Shown piece after piece: positions 8,097 through 15,554 of a DNA stretch of 64,000 nucleotides; the first letter of the stretch is position 1, and every line of letters begins with the position of its first letter. The stretch covers positions 1-64,000 of the forward strand of contig JABDLJ010000014.1 of NCBI GenBank assembly GCA_013003075.1, in the 5' to 3' direction. The stretch comes from Paracoccaceae bacterium. Its GTDB lineage: Bacteria > Pseudomonadota > Alphaproteobacteria > Rhodobacterales > Rhodobacteraceae. The translations under genes were made by a program, and so were the position numbers. A model generated the notes under the pieces. The model was not told the origin of the DNA. It saw only the letters and a list, made by a program, of their open reading frames with translations, and did no database searches.

Positions 8097-9236
8097 TCAC
8101 TCGGGCACGAAATCTTCCAGCTTGAAATCTACCGCGATCGCATACTGCCCTGGCGTCTCGTTCACCGCAGCTGATGTCCCGAGCTGCGCGGCGAAAGCGC
8201 GGATCAACTGAGATCCAAGTCCTGTAGATTGGGCGGCGTCCGTAGCAGACGGCTCTGCATCCTGCGCAACCGAGTTGCGTATCTCCAGCCGCGCCGATTT
8301 TGGACCGATCCGTTTCAAGCTGACAGAAAGCCGCGGCGCTTCGTGCGGCATCGCGGGTCTGACGTATTTCAGGGCGTTGGTGACGGCCTCTGCCGCCAAG
8401 AGAGACAGCGGAACCGCCTGATCTGGAAAAAGCAAAACGGGATCCAGGTCGATGCTGGTATTCAGTTCGCCTTTTGCACCCACGACGATAAGTTGCGCGA
8501 CCATTTCACCAACCAGCTTGCCGGCATCGATTTCGCTGAGGTTCTCGGTGGCGTAAAGATTGCGATGCACGGTTGCGAGACCGAGAATACGCTCTTGCAG
8601 ACTGCGCAGAAGCGTCTTGGCCTCTGCGCTGGAGGCGATCCTGATCTGCATGTTCATGATCGAAGAGATCAGTTGCAGATTGTTCTTCACCCGGTGATGC
8701 ACCTCTTTCAAAAGCACCGTCTTTTCGGCCAGAAGTGTCTCCTTTTCGCGCAGCGAACCTTCTTGCTCTGCCTCGTCCCAGACGATGGCCTGCGCCATCT
8801 TCAGGAATTCATCATCGATCCGCGCCAATTCGCGCGGGGCGTTCGCGTCGGGGTTCAGCCGCGGCAAGCGGCGATTTCTTGCGAATTCGGCCAGATTGCG
8901 CTCCAGCGCATTGATGTGCTGCAGAACCAGCTGGTGAACTGCAAAGTAGCCGACGAAGACGCTTGCGACCCACATTGCGAAAGGGACGTACCAGACGAGG
9001 CCGGCACTATTGCGCCAGCTTGCCCCTGTTGCGTTCGGCTCCCAACTGCTGAGCGCATAATAGGCGCCATCGACCAACTCGATCACGGCGAAATCGCGGA
9101 TCACGCCCGCCGCGTTCGGACTGGTGAAGGCCTGTTCGGTTCCTGCTGCGAGTGTGACCAACGATAATTCCTTGGGCCGCCCGTCCGGCCAGTCGCCGCG
9201 TGCCGAAATCACCTGACCTTTTGCGTTGAACGTCAC
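8097..9236 (-). CDS. HWE/HisKA_2-type sensor histidine kinase, N-terminally truncated
   Basis: From a GTG at 9236 the product is 379 residues: the end of an extracytoplasmic domain (1-78), one transmembrane span (about 80-103), a linker, and a kinase core. The phosphorylation motif is EVHHRVKNNLQLISSI (His about 180) and an ATPase domain follows with AAEAVTNALKY and GLGSQLIRAF. Kinases of this type phosphorylate PhyR in the alphaproteobacterial general stress response, and phyR is the next gene, divergent. Family members normally start with another transmembrane span and a full periplasmic domain. Here the frame is open only about 27 codons further upstream (PERAPLSL before the GTG), while a family-like N-terminus lies in another frame with ATG at 9321. 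Confidence 0.75.
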   Translation of the reverse strand: MTFNAKGQVISARGDWPDGRPKELSLVTLAAGTEQAFTSPNAAGVIRDFAVIELVDGAYYALSSWEPNATGASWRNSAGLVWYVPFAMWVASVFVGYFAVHQLVLQHINALERNLAEFARNRRLPRLNPDANAPRELARIDDEFLKMAQAIVWDEAEQEGSLREKETLLAEKTVLLKEVHHRVKNNLQLISSIMNMQIRIASSAEAKTLLRSLQERILGLATVHRNLYATENLSEIDAGKLVGEMVAQLIVVGAKGELNTSIDLDPVLLFPDQAVPLSLLAAEAVTNALKYVRPAMPHEAPRLSVSLKRIGPKSARLEIRNSVAQDAEPSATDAAQSTGLGSQLIRAFAAQLGTSAAVNETPGQYAIAVDFKLEDFVPE

Positions 9237-9404
9237 GAGCGAAAGCGGCGCGCGCTCTGGCGTTCGGCTGGGCGGCTGCCCTGATCGAGAGTCTGTTGAA
9301 AAACACGCCGAAGGTTCTCATCGATTTGACGAGACCCCTGGGTCGCTGGTTGCTTCTTCGGCGCGTTTGTCATCGGTGTGTTCTTCTGTAAAAGCTGGTT
9401 CTAC

Positions 9405-9430
9405 GGAACTAAACTACGAGGTGGGTCGTT
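9405..9430 (+). promoter_or_regulatory. EcfG-type general stress promoter of phyR
   Basis: GGAAC at 9405-9409 and CGTT at 9427-9430 are separated by exactly 17 nt, matching the alphaproteobacterial EcfG consensus GGAAC-N16/17-CGTT. The element lies about 30 nt upstream of the phyR ATG. This fits the positive autoregulation of phyR known in this response. Confidence 0.75.
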
Positions 9431-9461
9431 TTGTTCACATAGAAAGTGCAGGAATTCGCAA

Positions 9462-10274
9462 ATGTCTGAAACAAAACGAGAAGTTGCCCTTCACGATGTG
9501 CTTGAGACGCATTTACCTTATCTCAGGCGATATGCGCGGGCACTGACGGGCACACAATCGTCCGGCGATGCCTATGCCAGCGCGACGCTCGAGGCCATCG
9601 TGAACGACCGGGAAATCCTGGAAAGCGGGCTGCCCGGCGGCGTCGCCCTGTTCAAGCTTTTTCATTCAATCTGGGTGTCCACCGGCGCACCGATCGCCGA
9701 TCCTGGAAACAGGCTTGAGGCCGCCGCCGCACGGCACATGCGCAACCTGACGGCCAACACGCGCGAGGCGCTTTTGCTTCACACCGTGGAAGGTTTCTCT
9801 TTCGCCGATGTGGCCCGGATAATGGAGATCGACGGCGGCGAAGCCGAGCTTCTGGTCGAGATCGCCCGCCAGGAGATGGCCGACAGCGTCGCAGGAAGCG
9901 TTTTGATCATCGAAGACGAGGCGATTATCGCGATGGATCTGCAAGCCATCGTGTCGGACATGGGACACCGCATCGCCGGCGTCGCCCGAACGCGCAAAGA
10001 AGCAGTAAAGCTGGGCATAACCGCTCGTCCGGATCTGATCCTGGCAGATGTCAATCTGGCCGACAACTCATCGGGGATAGACGCGGTGAACGAGCTGCTG
10101 GCAGAGCTTGGCGATCTGCCCGTGATCTTCATCACGGCATATCCCGAACGCCTGCTGACCGGCGAGCATCCCGAACCTGCTTTCCTGATTTCCAAACCCT
10201 ACTCGGAAGGCACGGTCCAGTCGGCGGTCAGTCAGGCGATGTTCTTTTCATCCACCGAAACGTTGAAAGTATAG
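9462..10274 (+). CDS. phyR: PhyR general stress response regulator
   Basis: 270 residues with the diagnostic PhyR architecture. An N-terminal sigma-factor-like domain (about 1-135, including HLPYLRRYARALTGTQSSGD and NTREALLLHTVEGFSFADVA) is followed by a C-terminal receiver domain (about 145-260). The receiver keeps its active site: acidic EDE at its start, acceptor Asp in LILADVNL, and ISKPYS for the conserved Lys-Pro. When phosphorylated, PhyR uses the sigma-like domain to sequester the anti-sigma factor NepR and free EcfG. Neither nepR nor ecfG is recognisable beside it. The ATG at 9462 follows an AGGAATT-type ribosome-binding site and the EcfG promoter. Confidence 0.93.
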   Translation: MSETKREVALHDVLETHLPYLRRYARALTGTQSSGDAYASATLEAIVNDREILESGLPGGVALFKLFHSIWVSTGAPIADPGNRLEAAAARHMRNLTANTREALLLHTVEGFSFADVARIMEIDGGEAELLVEIARQEMADSVAGSVLIIEDEAIIAMDLQAIVSDMGHRIAGVARTRKEAVKLGITARPDLILADVNLADNSSGIDAVNELLAELGDLPVIFITAYPERLLTGEHPEPAFLISKPYSEGTVQSAVSQAMFFSSTETLKV

Positions 10275-10556
10275 GCTCCGATATCATGGCCGCGCGCCAC
10301 CAGATGGCTGCGAAGCGAAAGCTGCATGTGCGAGATCGCCGAACAGGGCTCTGAATTTCCCGAGGTAGCAGCCATCGCATCTTCAAATGCAGCCTCACTA
10401 CGCGACACGGCTATGCATTCCGCCGGATCGTCCAGACAGCGCGGGCTCGCGCCAAGTCCCAGCCGCAGCAGTACCTGCGGGCGCGACACGGCCCGCACGG
10501 CAGGTAATTGCTGTTTGGCCGGTTTCCCAGCGACGCAGAAGCTCTGATGGGCCGCG

Positions 10557-10730
10557 CTACTGTGTTTCCGAGAGGGTCAAAAGCACAACGCGGCCCTGCC
10601 GGTCGGTGCGGGATCTGCGCGAGACAAGCCTAAGGCATGCACGGTTCTGCGCGATCACCGAAATGCAGCGCCGCGGTGCTTTGATGCTCCGTGGTGGAGG
10701 TCCGTTTTGTGTCGCGAAGCTCTGCTTCAA
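10557..10730 (-). CDS. Candidate 57-residue micro-ORF (TTG start)
   Basis: A TTG codon at 10730 is preceded at 7 nt by AAGGAG and opens a 57-codon frame ending in TAG. The peptide is basic, with the C-terminus SRRSRTDRQGRVVLLTLSET resembling a short beta hairpin. No family is recognised. Support is limited to the ribosome-binding site and residue pattern; chance is a real alternative. Confidence 0.3.
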   Translation of the reverse strand: MKQSFATQNGPPPRSIKAPRRCISVIAQNRACLRLVSRRSRTDRQGRVVLLTLSETQ

Positions 10731-10959
10731 TGCAAAGCTCCTTGGGGTTTCATCTTACCTCGGATGGGTTCGGGGGTCGCGCGATTGAAGGAGCGCCTTT
10801 GCGCCAAGGCCGTCGACTTGTGGCGGCAGGGTCGCGACGTGAAATCCTCCAGAAGGTTATTCTCGCTAGTCTCACATAGCTATTTAACGGCATGGGCAAG
10901 GCTCTGCCCTGCTGTATGGATACTCGAAATCTTTCGATCCTTCTTTCAGCCTGACGTCT

Positions 10960-11127
10960 TCAGACTTTGGCGTGACCGGATTTTGTGGTGCGCAATTGGG
11001 CTGCGAATACAGCCAGCATTTCTTCGCGGCTCAGCGCGGACCGCCCTTTTTGCATGGTGCTGCGCGCCTCATCGGACGCAGTCCGCACTTCTCTTGAGCC
11101 GCAGCTTTTGCAGGTGCGCGAGATCAT
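10960..11127 (-). CDS. Candidate 55-residue micro-ORF with Cys pair
   Basis: An ATG at 11127 follows a strong GGGAGGAG ribosome-binding site and opens a 55-codon frame ending in TGA. The peptide starts MISRTCKSCGSREVRTASDE, giving a CxxC pair, and continues with a likely helix SREEMLAVFAAQLR. No family is recognised; a single CxxC could bind metal only as a dimer. It is divergent from the ECF sigma factor gene 280 nt away. Confidence 0.4.
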   Translation of the reverse strand: MISRTCKSCGSREVRTASDEARSTMQKGRSALSREEMLAVFAAQLRTTKSGHAKV

Positions 11128-11406
11128 CTTTTCTCCTCCCGTCCTTTCGCCAACTCGGGGTCAGTCAAGGCGCGATCGCGCCAATAGTTTCACCAAGCGA
11201 AAGAAAATCCTCAAAGAGCCCAAATTCCCGCTCCGCATGGCCATGCAACGTCGCAAAAGCCTCTTTGAACGAGGGCCTTCGGCTTAAAGCTTCGCTTCGA
11301 GACCGCCCCGTTCAGCGCCGCGCCTTCGTGGGGCGATGCCGGGCAAAAGATTGACGCCTCCACACCGGCTGCTACCGTAGCGCCTGAACGAGGATCCAAG
11401 CCGGCG

Positions 11407-11949
11407 ATGACGACCACCGCAGATATCGAAGACATGATCGCCCGCGTTGGTCTTGGTGACAGAAAAGCGTTCTCTGCCTTGTATGACGCGACTTCGGCGA
11501 AACTTTTCGGTGTCTGCCTTCGTATCTTGAATAACCGGGCCGAGGCCGAAGACGCGCTGCAGGACGCTTTTGTCAGGATTTGGCAGAAGGCAGACAGCTA
11601 CGGCGCCAATGGCTACAGTCCGATGACATGGCTGATCACGCTGACGCGGAATTTGGCGATAGACAAGGTTCGGGCGCGTAAGGCGCCCACCGGTAATATC
11701 GAAGAGATGCCAGACATTGGTGACAGCGGGCCAACGCCAGAAGCGGCGGCGGTTGCGGCGTCAGAGCGCAGGCGAATCGACGTCTGCCTGGAAGAGCTGG
11801 ACGATGGAAAAGCCGGAGCGGTGCGCGGCGCCTATCTTGAGGGCGATACATACCAGGAGTTGGCCGACCGATACGATGTGCCGCTGAACACGATGCGAAC
11901 CTGGCTGCGCCGCAGCCTGCAAAAACTGAAAGACTGCCTGACGCGATGA
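11407..11949 (+). CDS. ECF RNA polymerase sigma factor (RpoE/SigK-like)
   Basis: 180 residues. Region sigma-2 occupies about 20-85 (LYDATSAKLFGVCLRILNNR, then AEDALQDAFVRIWQKAD and PMTWLITLTRNLAIDKVR); region sigma-4 is about 125-178 (YLEGDTYQELADRYDVPLNT, then MRTWLRRSLQKL). It is not an EcfG-type factor by sequence. It overlaps by 4 nt (ATGA) an RskA-like anti-sigma gene and is followed by an exported methionine sulfoxide reductase, suggesting a response to oxidative damage in the envelope. Its own promoter motif could not be read. Confidence 0.9.
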   Translation: MTTTADIEDMIARVGLGDRKAFSALYDATSAKLFGVCLRILNNRAEAEDALQDAFVRIWQKADSYGANGYSPMTWLITLTRNLAIDKVRARKAPTGNIEEMPDIGDSGPTPEAAAVAASERRRIDVCLEELDDGKAGAVRGAYLEGDTYQELADRYDVPLNTMRTWLRRSLQKLKDCLTR

Positions 11950-12644
11950 CCACAGCGGAAGAAACCAACGGTGACGACATAGCCCTTGCAGGGGAATATG
12001 CGCTGCACCTTTTGGCACCGGCTGAACGTCTTGCGTTCGAGCGGCGGCTTTCGCGCGAGACCGGGCTTCGCGACGTTTTGCGCGATTTCGAGGAGGGCTT
12101 TGTCACCCTCGCCGACGAAATCGCGCCCGAAAGACCACCCCGCCGCCTCAAACGGCAACTCGAGGCCAGGCTTTTTGCCGATCCCGAAAAGACCGGCGGG
12201 CTCTGGCTGTGGTCGGCGCTTGCATTTGTCAGTGGCGCGGTCGCTGCGCTGATCCTCGCCGCGATCCTCTTCGTTGCAGTGCCGGTCACAAACCTGACGC
12301 CGCCCGGCGCCAGCTATCAAGCCGAGCTTGTCGCAGAAGACCGCTCGCTGGTTGTTCGGGCACGCTATGAGCCGCAGGACGGCCGGCTTTCCATCACCCG
12401 GCTTGCCGGGACCGCGGCGCCGGGCCGCGTCTTCGAGCTTTGGCTGATCGCCGAGGGTGCGGATGCGCCGGTGTCGCTGGGCGTTTTGCCCCAAAATCCC
12501 ATTGCCGCGATTGACGTCTCTGCCGAGATCGTCGCTGCGCTGGAAGCGGGCACGCTTGCGATCAGCGACGAGCCGCCCGGCGGCTCACCAACGGGCGCAC
12601 CAACCGGCACCGTCCTGGCCGTCGGTGCGGTGATCACGCTCTAG
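11946..12644 (+). CDS. RskA/ChrR-like membrane anti-sigma factor
   Basis: 232 residues in the typical order: an N-terminal cytoplasmic zinc-less anti-sigma segment (GEYALHLLAPAERLAFERRL), one transmembrane helix at about 86-112 (LWLWSALAFVSGAVAALILA), and a C-terminal RskA domain outside the membrane (RVFELWLIAEGADAPVSLGV). Such proteins hold the cognate ECF sigma factor at the membrane until proteolysis or a redox signal releases it. The start overlaps the sigma-factor stop codon, so the two are translationally coupled. Confidence 0.88.
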   Translation: MTTAEETNGDDIALAGEYALHLLAPAERLAFERRLSRETGLRDVLRDFEEGFVTLADEIAPERPPRRLKRQLEARLFADPEKTGGLWLWSALAFVSGAVAALILAAILFVAVPVTNLTPPGASYQAELVAEDRSLVVRARYEPQDGRLSITRLAGTAAPGRVFELWLIAEGADAPVSLGVLPQNPIAAIDVSAEIVAALEAGTLAISDEPPGGSPTGAPTGTVLAVGAVITL

Positions 12645-12743
12645 AGGGGCCGAACACGTCTGCTCACATGGCCGTCATTCCAGGTTTCATGGCCTTTGTT
12701 GCGCGCCGCGCAATCAGTATCTTCACGATCAAAGGAGATTGCC

Positions 12744-13205
12744 ATGAACCGACGCGTCTTTTTAATGTCGTCCTCCGCTGCACTCTTTGCCGCGCCCACG
12801 TTTGCGGCGGAGGGCCCGTTTGAGGTGACCCGCACGAAGGCCGAATGGAAATCGCTTCTGACCGACGCCGAATACCGCGTGATGCGGCTTGAGAAGACCG
12901 AGCGCCCCAGGTCCAGTCCGCTGAATAAGGAATGGCGCGCGGGAACATATCATTGCCGGGGTTGCGATTTGCCGGTCTACGGCTCGAACGCCAAGTTCGA
13001 CAGTGGCACCGGTTGGCCGAGTTTCTTCCAGTCACTGCCGAATGCCGTCCGCACCAAGCCCGACAATACGCTATTTACCACGCGAACCGAGGTGCATTGT
13101 CGCCGCTGCGGTAGCCATTTCGGCCATATTTTCAACGATGGCCCCGCGCCAACCGGCAAGCGCCACTGCCTGAACGGGGTCAGCCTGAAGTTCGTCGCGG
13201 CATAA
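12744..13205 (+). CDS. msrB: Exported peptide-methionine (R)-S-oxide reductase MsrB
   Basis: 153 residues with an N-terminal Tat-like signal (NRRVFLMSSSAALFAAPTFA) and a complete MsrB domain. The zinc-binding pairs are CRGC and CRRC, the core motif is GTGWPSF, and the catalytic Cys is in RHCLNGVSLKF. The enzyme reduces methionine-R-sulfoxide, here in the periplasm. AAAGGAG precedes the ATG. Following the sigma/anti-sigma pair by 99 nt, it is a plausible regulon member and gives the pair a likely role in oxidative protein repair. Confidence 0.93.
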   Translation: MNRRVFLMSSSAALFAAPTFAAEGPFEVTRTKAEWKSLLTDAEYRVMRLEKTERPRSSPLNKEWRAGTYHCRGCDLPVYGSNAKFDSGTGWPSFFQSLPNAVRTKPDNTLFTTRTEVHCRRCGSHFGHIFNDGPAPTGKRHCLNGVSLKFVAA

Positions 13206-13225
13206 CGCCCTGAACGCTCTTTTAT

Positions 13226-13257
13226 GCGCCTTTTCTGCCGTGCGGTGAAAAGGGCGC
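13226..13257 (+). terminator. Hairpin after msrB
   Basis: GCGCCTTTTC and GAAAAGGGCGC form a long stem with one bulged base around an 11-nt loop, 20 nt after the msrB stop. No T-run follows, so it may be an imperfect terminator or mRNA-stabilising hairpin. Confidence 0.35.
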
Positions 13258-13402
13258 GTTAACCGAGTTGCTCTAATCAATCCCACAGAACGCGATTCCC
13301 CGCGCCGGCCTTTCATCGGGCCGGCCGGGGCGCAAGACGCACTTGTCTCGGCGGCCCCGCGGGGCCGGCCAGGCGGCGCCGTACATTGGGATTGGAATTT
13401 CC

Positions 13403-14104
13403 ATGAAGCTGGGCGATCTGTCAGCCGATGGCATCGAAACGGTCGAGGGCGGTCCGGGCTCGATGTCGATGGCGCGTCTTGCGCGGCTGTCCGCAGATGC
13501 CCGCGCCGACACGCTTCGGTTTGCCACGCTAGAGGTCGGCCGGGCCGAAGACTGGCTTCGTGCCGCGCTTGAAGACGTGCGCATCTTCCGCGAGCGCGAG
13601 CAATCGCTTGATCCCTCGGCAAGTGCCGCCGTCCAGATTGAACTCTTGGCCGAGCTAGAGCGCGAATTGCTTGCGATCCGATCCCGCATGGCTGCGTTCG
13701 GTGACCGGATCAACGCCGACACCCCGGCGATGGTGTCTCTGCGGCGACAGGCCGAGACGCTGGAGATCCAGATCGCCGAAAAGCTTGCGACGGTCTCGGC
13801 CTCGCAAAACCGGACGGGCGCGCCGGGCGCTTTGTCCGAACAGTTGGCGGCATTCGAGGCTCTTGAGATCGAAAAGAGCTTTGCACAGCAGGCCTATGCC
13901 TCGGCGCTGTCGTCACTGGAACAGGCGCGGGCGGACGCCGATCGACAGCAGCGGTACCTTGCGGTCTATACCCATCCCGCTGTGCCGCACGATGCCGCCT
14001 ACCCGAGACGGATCCTGAACGCCTTCTTGATCGCGGGCGCGGCCTTATGTTTCTGGGTCATATCGGTGCTGATCGTTTACGCGGTGCAGGACCACATCGC
14101 ATGA
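13403..14104 (+). CDS. C-terminal half of a KpsE-like capsule export protein (truncated)
   Basis: 233 residues from the ATG at 13403. It aligns in character with the second half of KpsE/CtrB/BexC-type polysaccharide co-polymerases: long periplasmic coiled coil (about 20-190, including DTLRFATLEVGRAEDWLRAA and AFEALEIEKSFAQQAYASAL) and one C-terminal transmembrane helix (AFLIAGAALCFWVISVLIVY). The N-terminal transmembrane helix and Wzz-like part of the usual roughly 370-430-residue protein are absent and not found in the 200 nt upstream. It overlaps kpsM by 4 nt. It is either a truncated, possibly inactive remnant or a minimal form. Confidence 0.65.
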   Translation: MKLGDLSADGIETVEGGPGSMSMARLARLSADARADTLRFATLEVGRAEDWLRAALEDVRIFREREQSLDPSASAAVQIELLAELERELLAIRSRMAAFGDRINADTPAMVSLRRQAETLEIQIAEKLATVSASQNRTGAPGALSEQLAAFEALEIEKSFAQQAYASALSSLEQARADADRQQRYLAVYTHPAVPHDAAYPRRILNAFLIAGAALCFWVISVLIVYAVQDHIA

Positions 14105-14889
14105 TAGTGCAAGCCGCATTCAACCTTGCCGCGCTGCAATTGCGGATACTGGGCGCGATGATCCTGCGCGAAACACGTGCCACATTCGGCAGCTCGCAAA
14201 TCGGGTATCTCTGGGCGATCATCACGCCGGCGGCCAGCGTCGCCGTCCTGGTGACGATCTTTTCGCTGATCGGGCGGCAGCCGCCCTTCGGTTCCAGCCT
14301 TGCGCTGTTTTTCGCAACCGGGATCCTGACGCTGGAGTTTTACGTGAAGCTCTCGGCCACGCTGATGAACAGCTTCGATGCCAACCGGGCGCTGCTGACC
14401 TATCCTTTGATCCGCGAGACCGACGCACTTTTCGCGCGGCTTGTCCTGATCAGTTTCACGTATCTGCTGATCATGCTGATTTTCTTTTCGGCTCTGATCG
14501 CCCTTGGGCTTGCAGGCGTGCCGCACCGCCCAGAGATCGTTCTGCAGGCCTTCATCGCGACGGCCGCGCTTGGCTTCGGTCTGGGAACCATCAACGCGGT
14601 GATCCTGTCGTTCTGGGAGGCCTGGCACCATGTCGACAAGGTAATCAACAGGCCACTTCTTTTCATCTCGGGCGTCTTTTATGTGCCGAGCCTCTTGCCG
14701 CCGGAAGCGGTCGCCGTGCTGGAATGGAACCCGATCCTGCATCTCGTTGAATGGTTCCGTGTCGGCTACTATCCAAACTATCACAGCCCGATCCTGCAAG
14801 CTGACTATCCCGCGGCGCTTGCCCTGGTTACCTGCACAATCGGGCTTGGGGCCGAGCGTCTTTTCCGCAAGCAGCGCGCATCGAGATGA
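14101..14889 (+). CDS. Capsular polysaccharide ABC transporter permease (KpsM-like)
   Basis: 262 residues, six predicted transmembrane spans, ABC-2 permease family. The N-terminal amphipathic start with ILRETRATFGSSQIGYLWAI is typical of KpsM/Wzm permeases, as is the late EWNPILHLVEWFRVGYYPNY motif. With KpsT it would export an undecorated or lipid-linked polysaccharide across the inner membrane. The start overlaps the preceding KpsE-like gene and the stop overlaps kpsT (both ATGA), so the three form one translationally coupled operon. Confidence 0.88.
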   Translation: MIVQAAFNLAALQLRILGAMILRETRATFGSSQIGYLWAIITPAASVAVLVTIFSLIGRQPPFGSSLALFFATGILTLEFYVKLSATLMNSFDANRALLTYPLIRETDALFARLVLISFTYLLIMLIFFSALIALGLAGVPHRPEIVLQAFIATAALGFGLGTINAVILSFWEAWHHVDKVINRPLLFISGVFYVPSLLPPEAVAVLEWNPILHLVEWFRVGYYPNYHSPILQADYPAALALVTCTIGLGAERLFRKQRASR

Positions 14890-15554
14890 TAGAGCTTCGC
14901 GAGGTCAGTAAATCCTACACCCTGAAGGGGGTGACAAAGACGATTTTCGACGGCTTCAGCTACCGATTTCCCAGGGATCGGAACGTGGCGATCGTTGGTC
15001 CGAACGGGATGGGAAAATCTACACTCATGCGCCTCATCGCGGGGTCCGAAATGCCCGATGCCGGGCAAATCATACGCTCGGGCCGCACATCCTGGCCGCT
15101 GGGCTTCGCTGGCGGCTTCAACGGGTCGATGACCGGGCTTGAGAACATCCGCTTTGTCTCACGCGTCTACGGCCAGGATACCGAGACCATCATCGACTAC
15201 GTGCAGGCATTCTCAGAGCTGGGAAAATCGCTCGACCTGCCGATCCGGACCTATTCGAACGGAATGAAAGCGCGCCTGGCGTTCGGGCTGAGCATGGCGA
15301 TCGATTTTGATTGCTACCTGATCGACGAGATCACAGCGGTCGGCGACGAGGCGTTTCGCCGCAAAAGCCAAGCGGTCTTCGAGGACAAGCTGGGCCACAG
15401 CCAGATCATCATGATCTCGCATTCCGGGGCGACGTTGAAAAGCTACTGTGATTGCGGGCTGCTTCTGGCGCCCGACGGCGTCTTCTTTTTCGACGACGTC
15501 GAAGACATGCTGCGCGACTATCACCAACGATTTGGCAGCAATGACAAGGCCTAG
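14886..15554 (+). CDS. Capsular polysaccharide ABC transporter ATPase (KpsT-like)
   Basis: 222 residues, short as in KpsT. The Walker A motif is GPNGMGKST (about 39-47), the signature loop is the KpsT-type SNGMKARLAFGLSMA instead of LSGGQ, Walker B is CYLIDEITAVGDEAF, and the switch His lies in MISHS. It energises export with KpsM. The gene ends in a CTAG palindrome shared with the stop codon of the convergent UbiA-family gene. Confidence 0.9.
   Translation: MIELREVSKSYTLKGVTKTIFDGFSYRFPRDRNVAIVGPNGMGKSTLMRLIAGSEMPDAGQIIRSGRTSWPLGFAGGFNGSMTGLENIRFVSRVYGQDTETIIDYVQAFSELGKSLDLPIRTYSNGMKARLAFGLSMAIDFDCYLIDEITAVGDEAFRRKSQAVFEDKLGHSQIIMISHSGATLKSYCDCGLLLAPDGVFFFDDVEDMLRDYHQRFGSNDKA

Larger units (their letters stand above)
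10275..11406. other. 1.1-kb gap after phyR without a confident gene
   Basis: No frame on the plus strand looks coding, and no NepR-like (LR-x-VY ... P-x-RF) peptide was found on either strand. On the minus strand there are two micro-ORFs with good ribosome-binding sites, at 10557-10730 and 10960-11127, listed separately. A minus-strand open frame at 10232-10498 (GTG start) runs into the 3' end of phyR and is not well supported. Base composition is uneven and lower in GC than the flanks, as expected for a region with decayed or regulatory content. Confidence 0.5.

Noticed and set aside
10232-10498. Minus-strand 88-codon GTG frame overlapping the phyR 3' end
   Set aside because: Residue composition is not absurd, but it overlaps phyR by 43 nt, has no good ribosome-binding site, and its last part is simply the antisense of phyR.
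11407-11949. ECF sigma factor as the missing EcfG partner of PhyR
   Set aside because: Sequence is SigK/RpoE-like and it has its own overlapping RskA-type anti-sigma factor, so it is not the NepR/EcfG pair.
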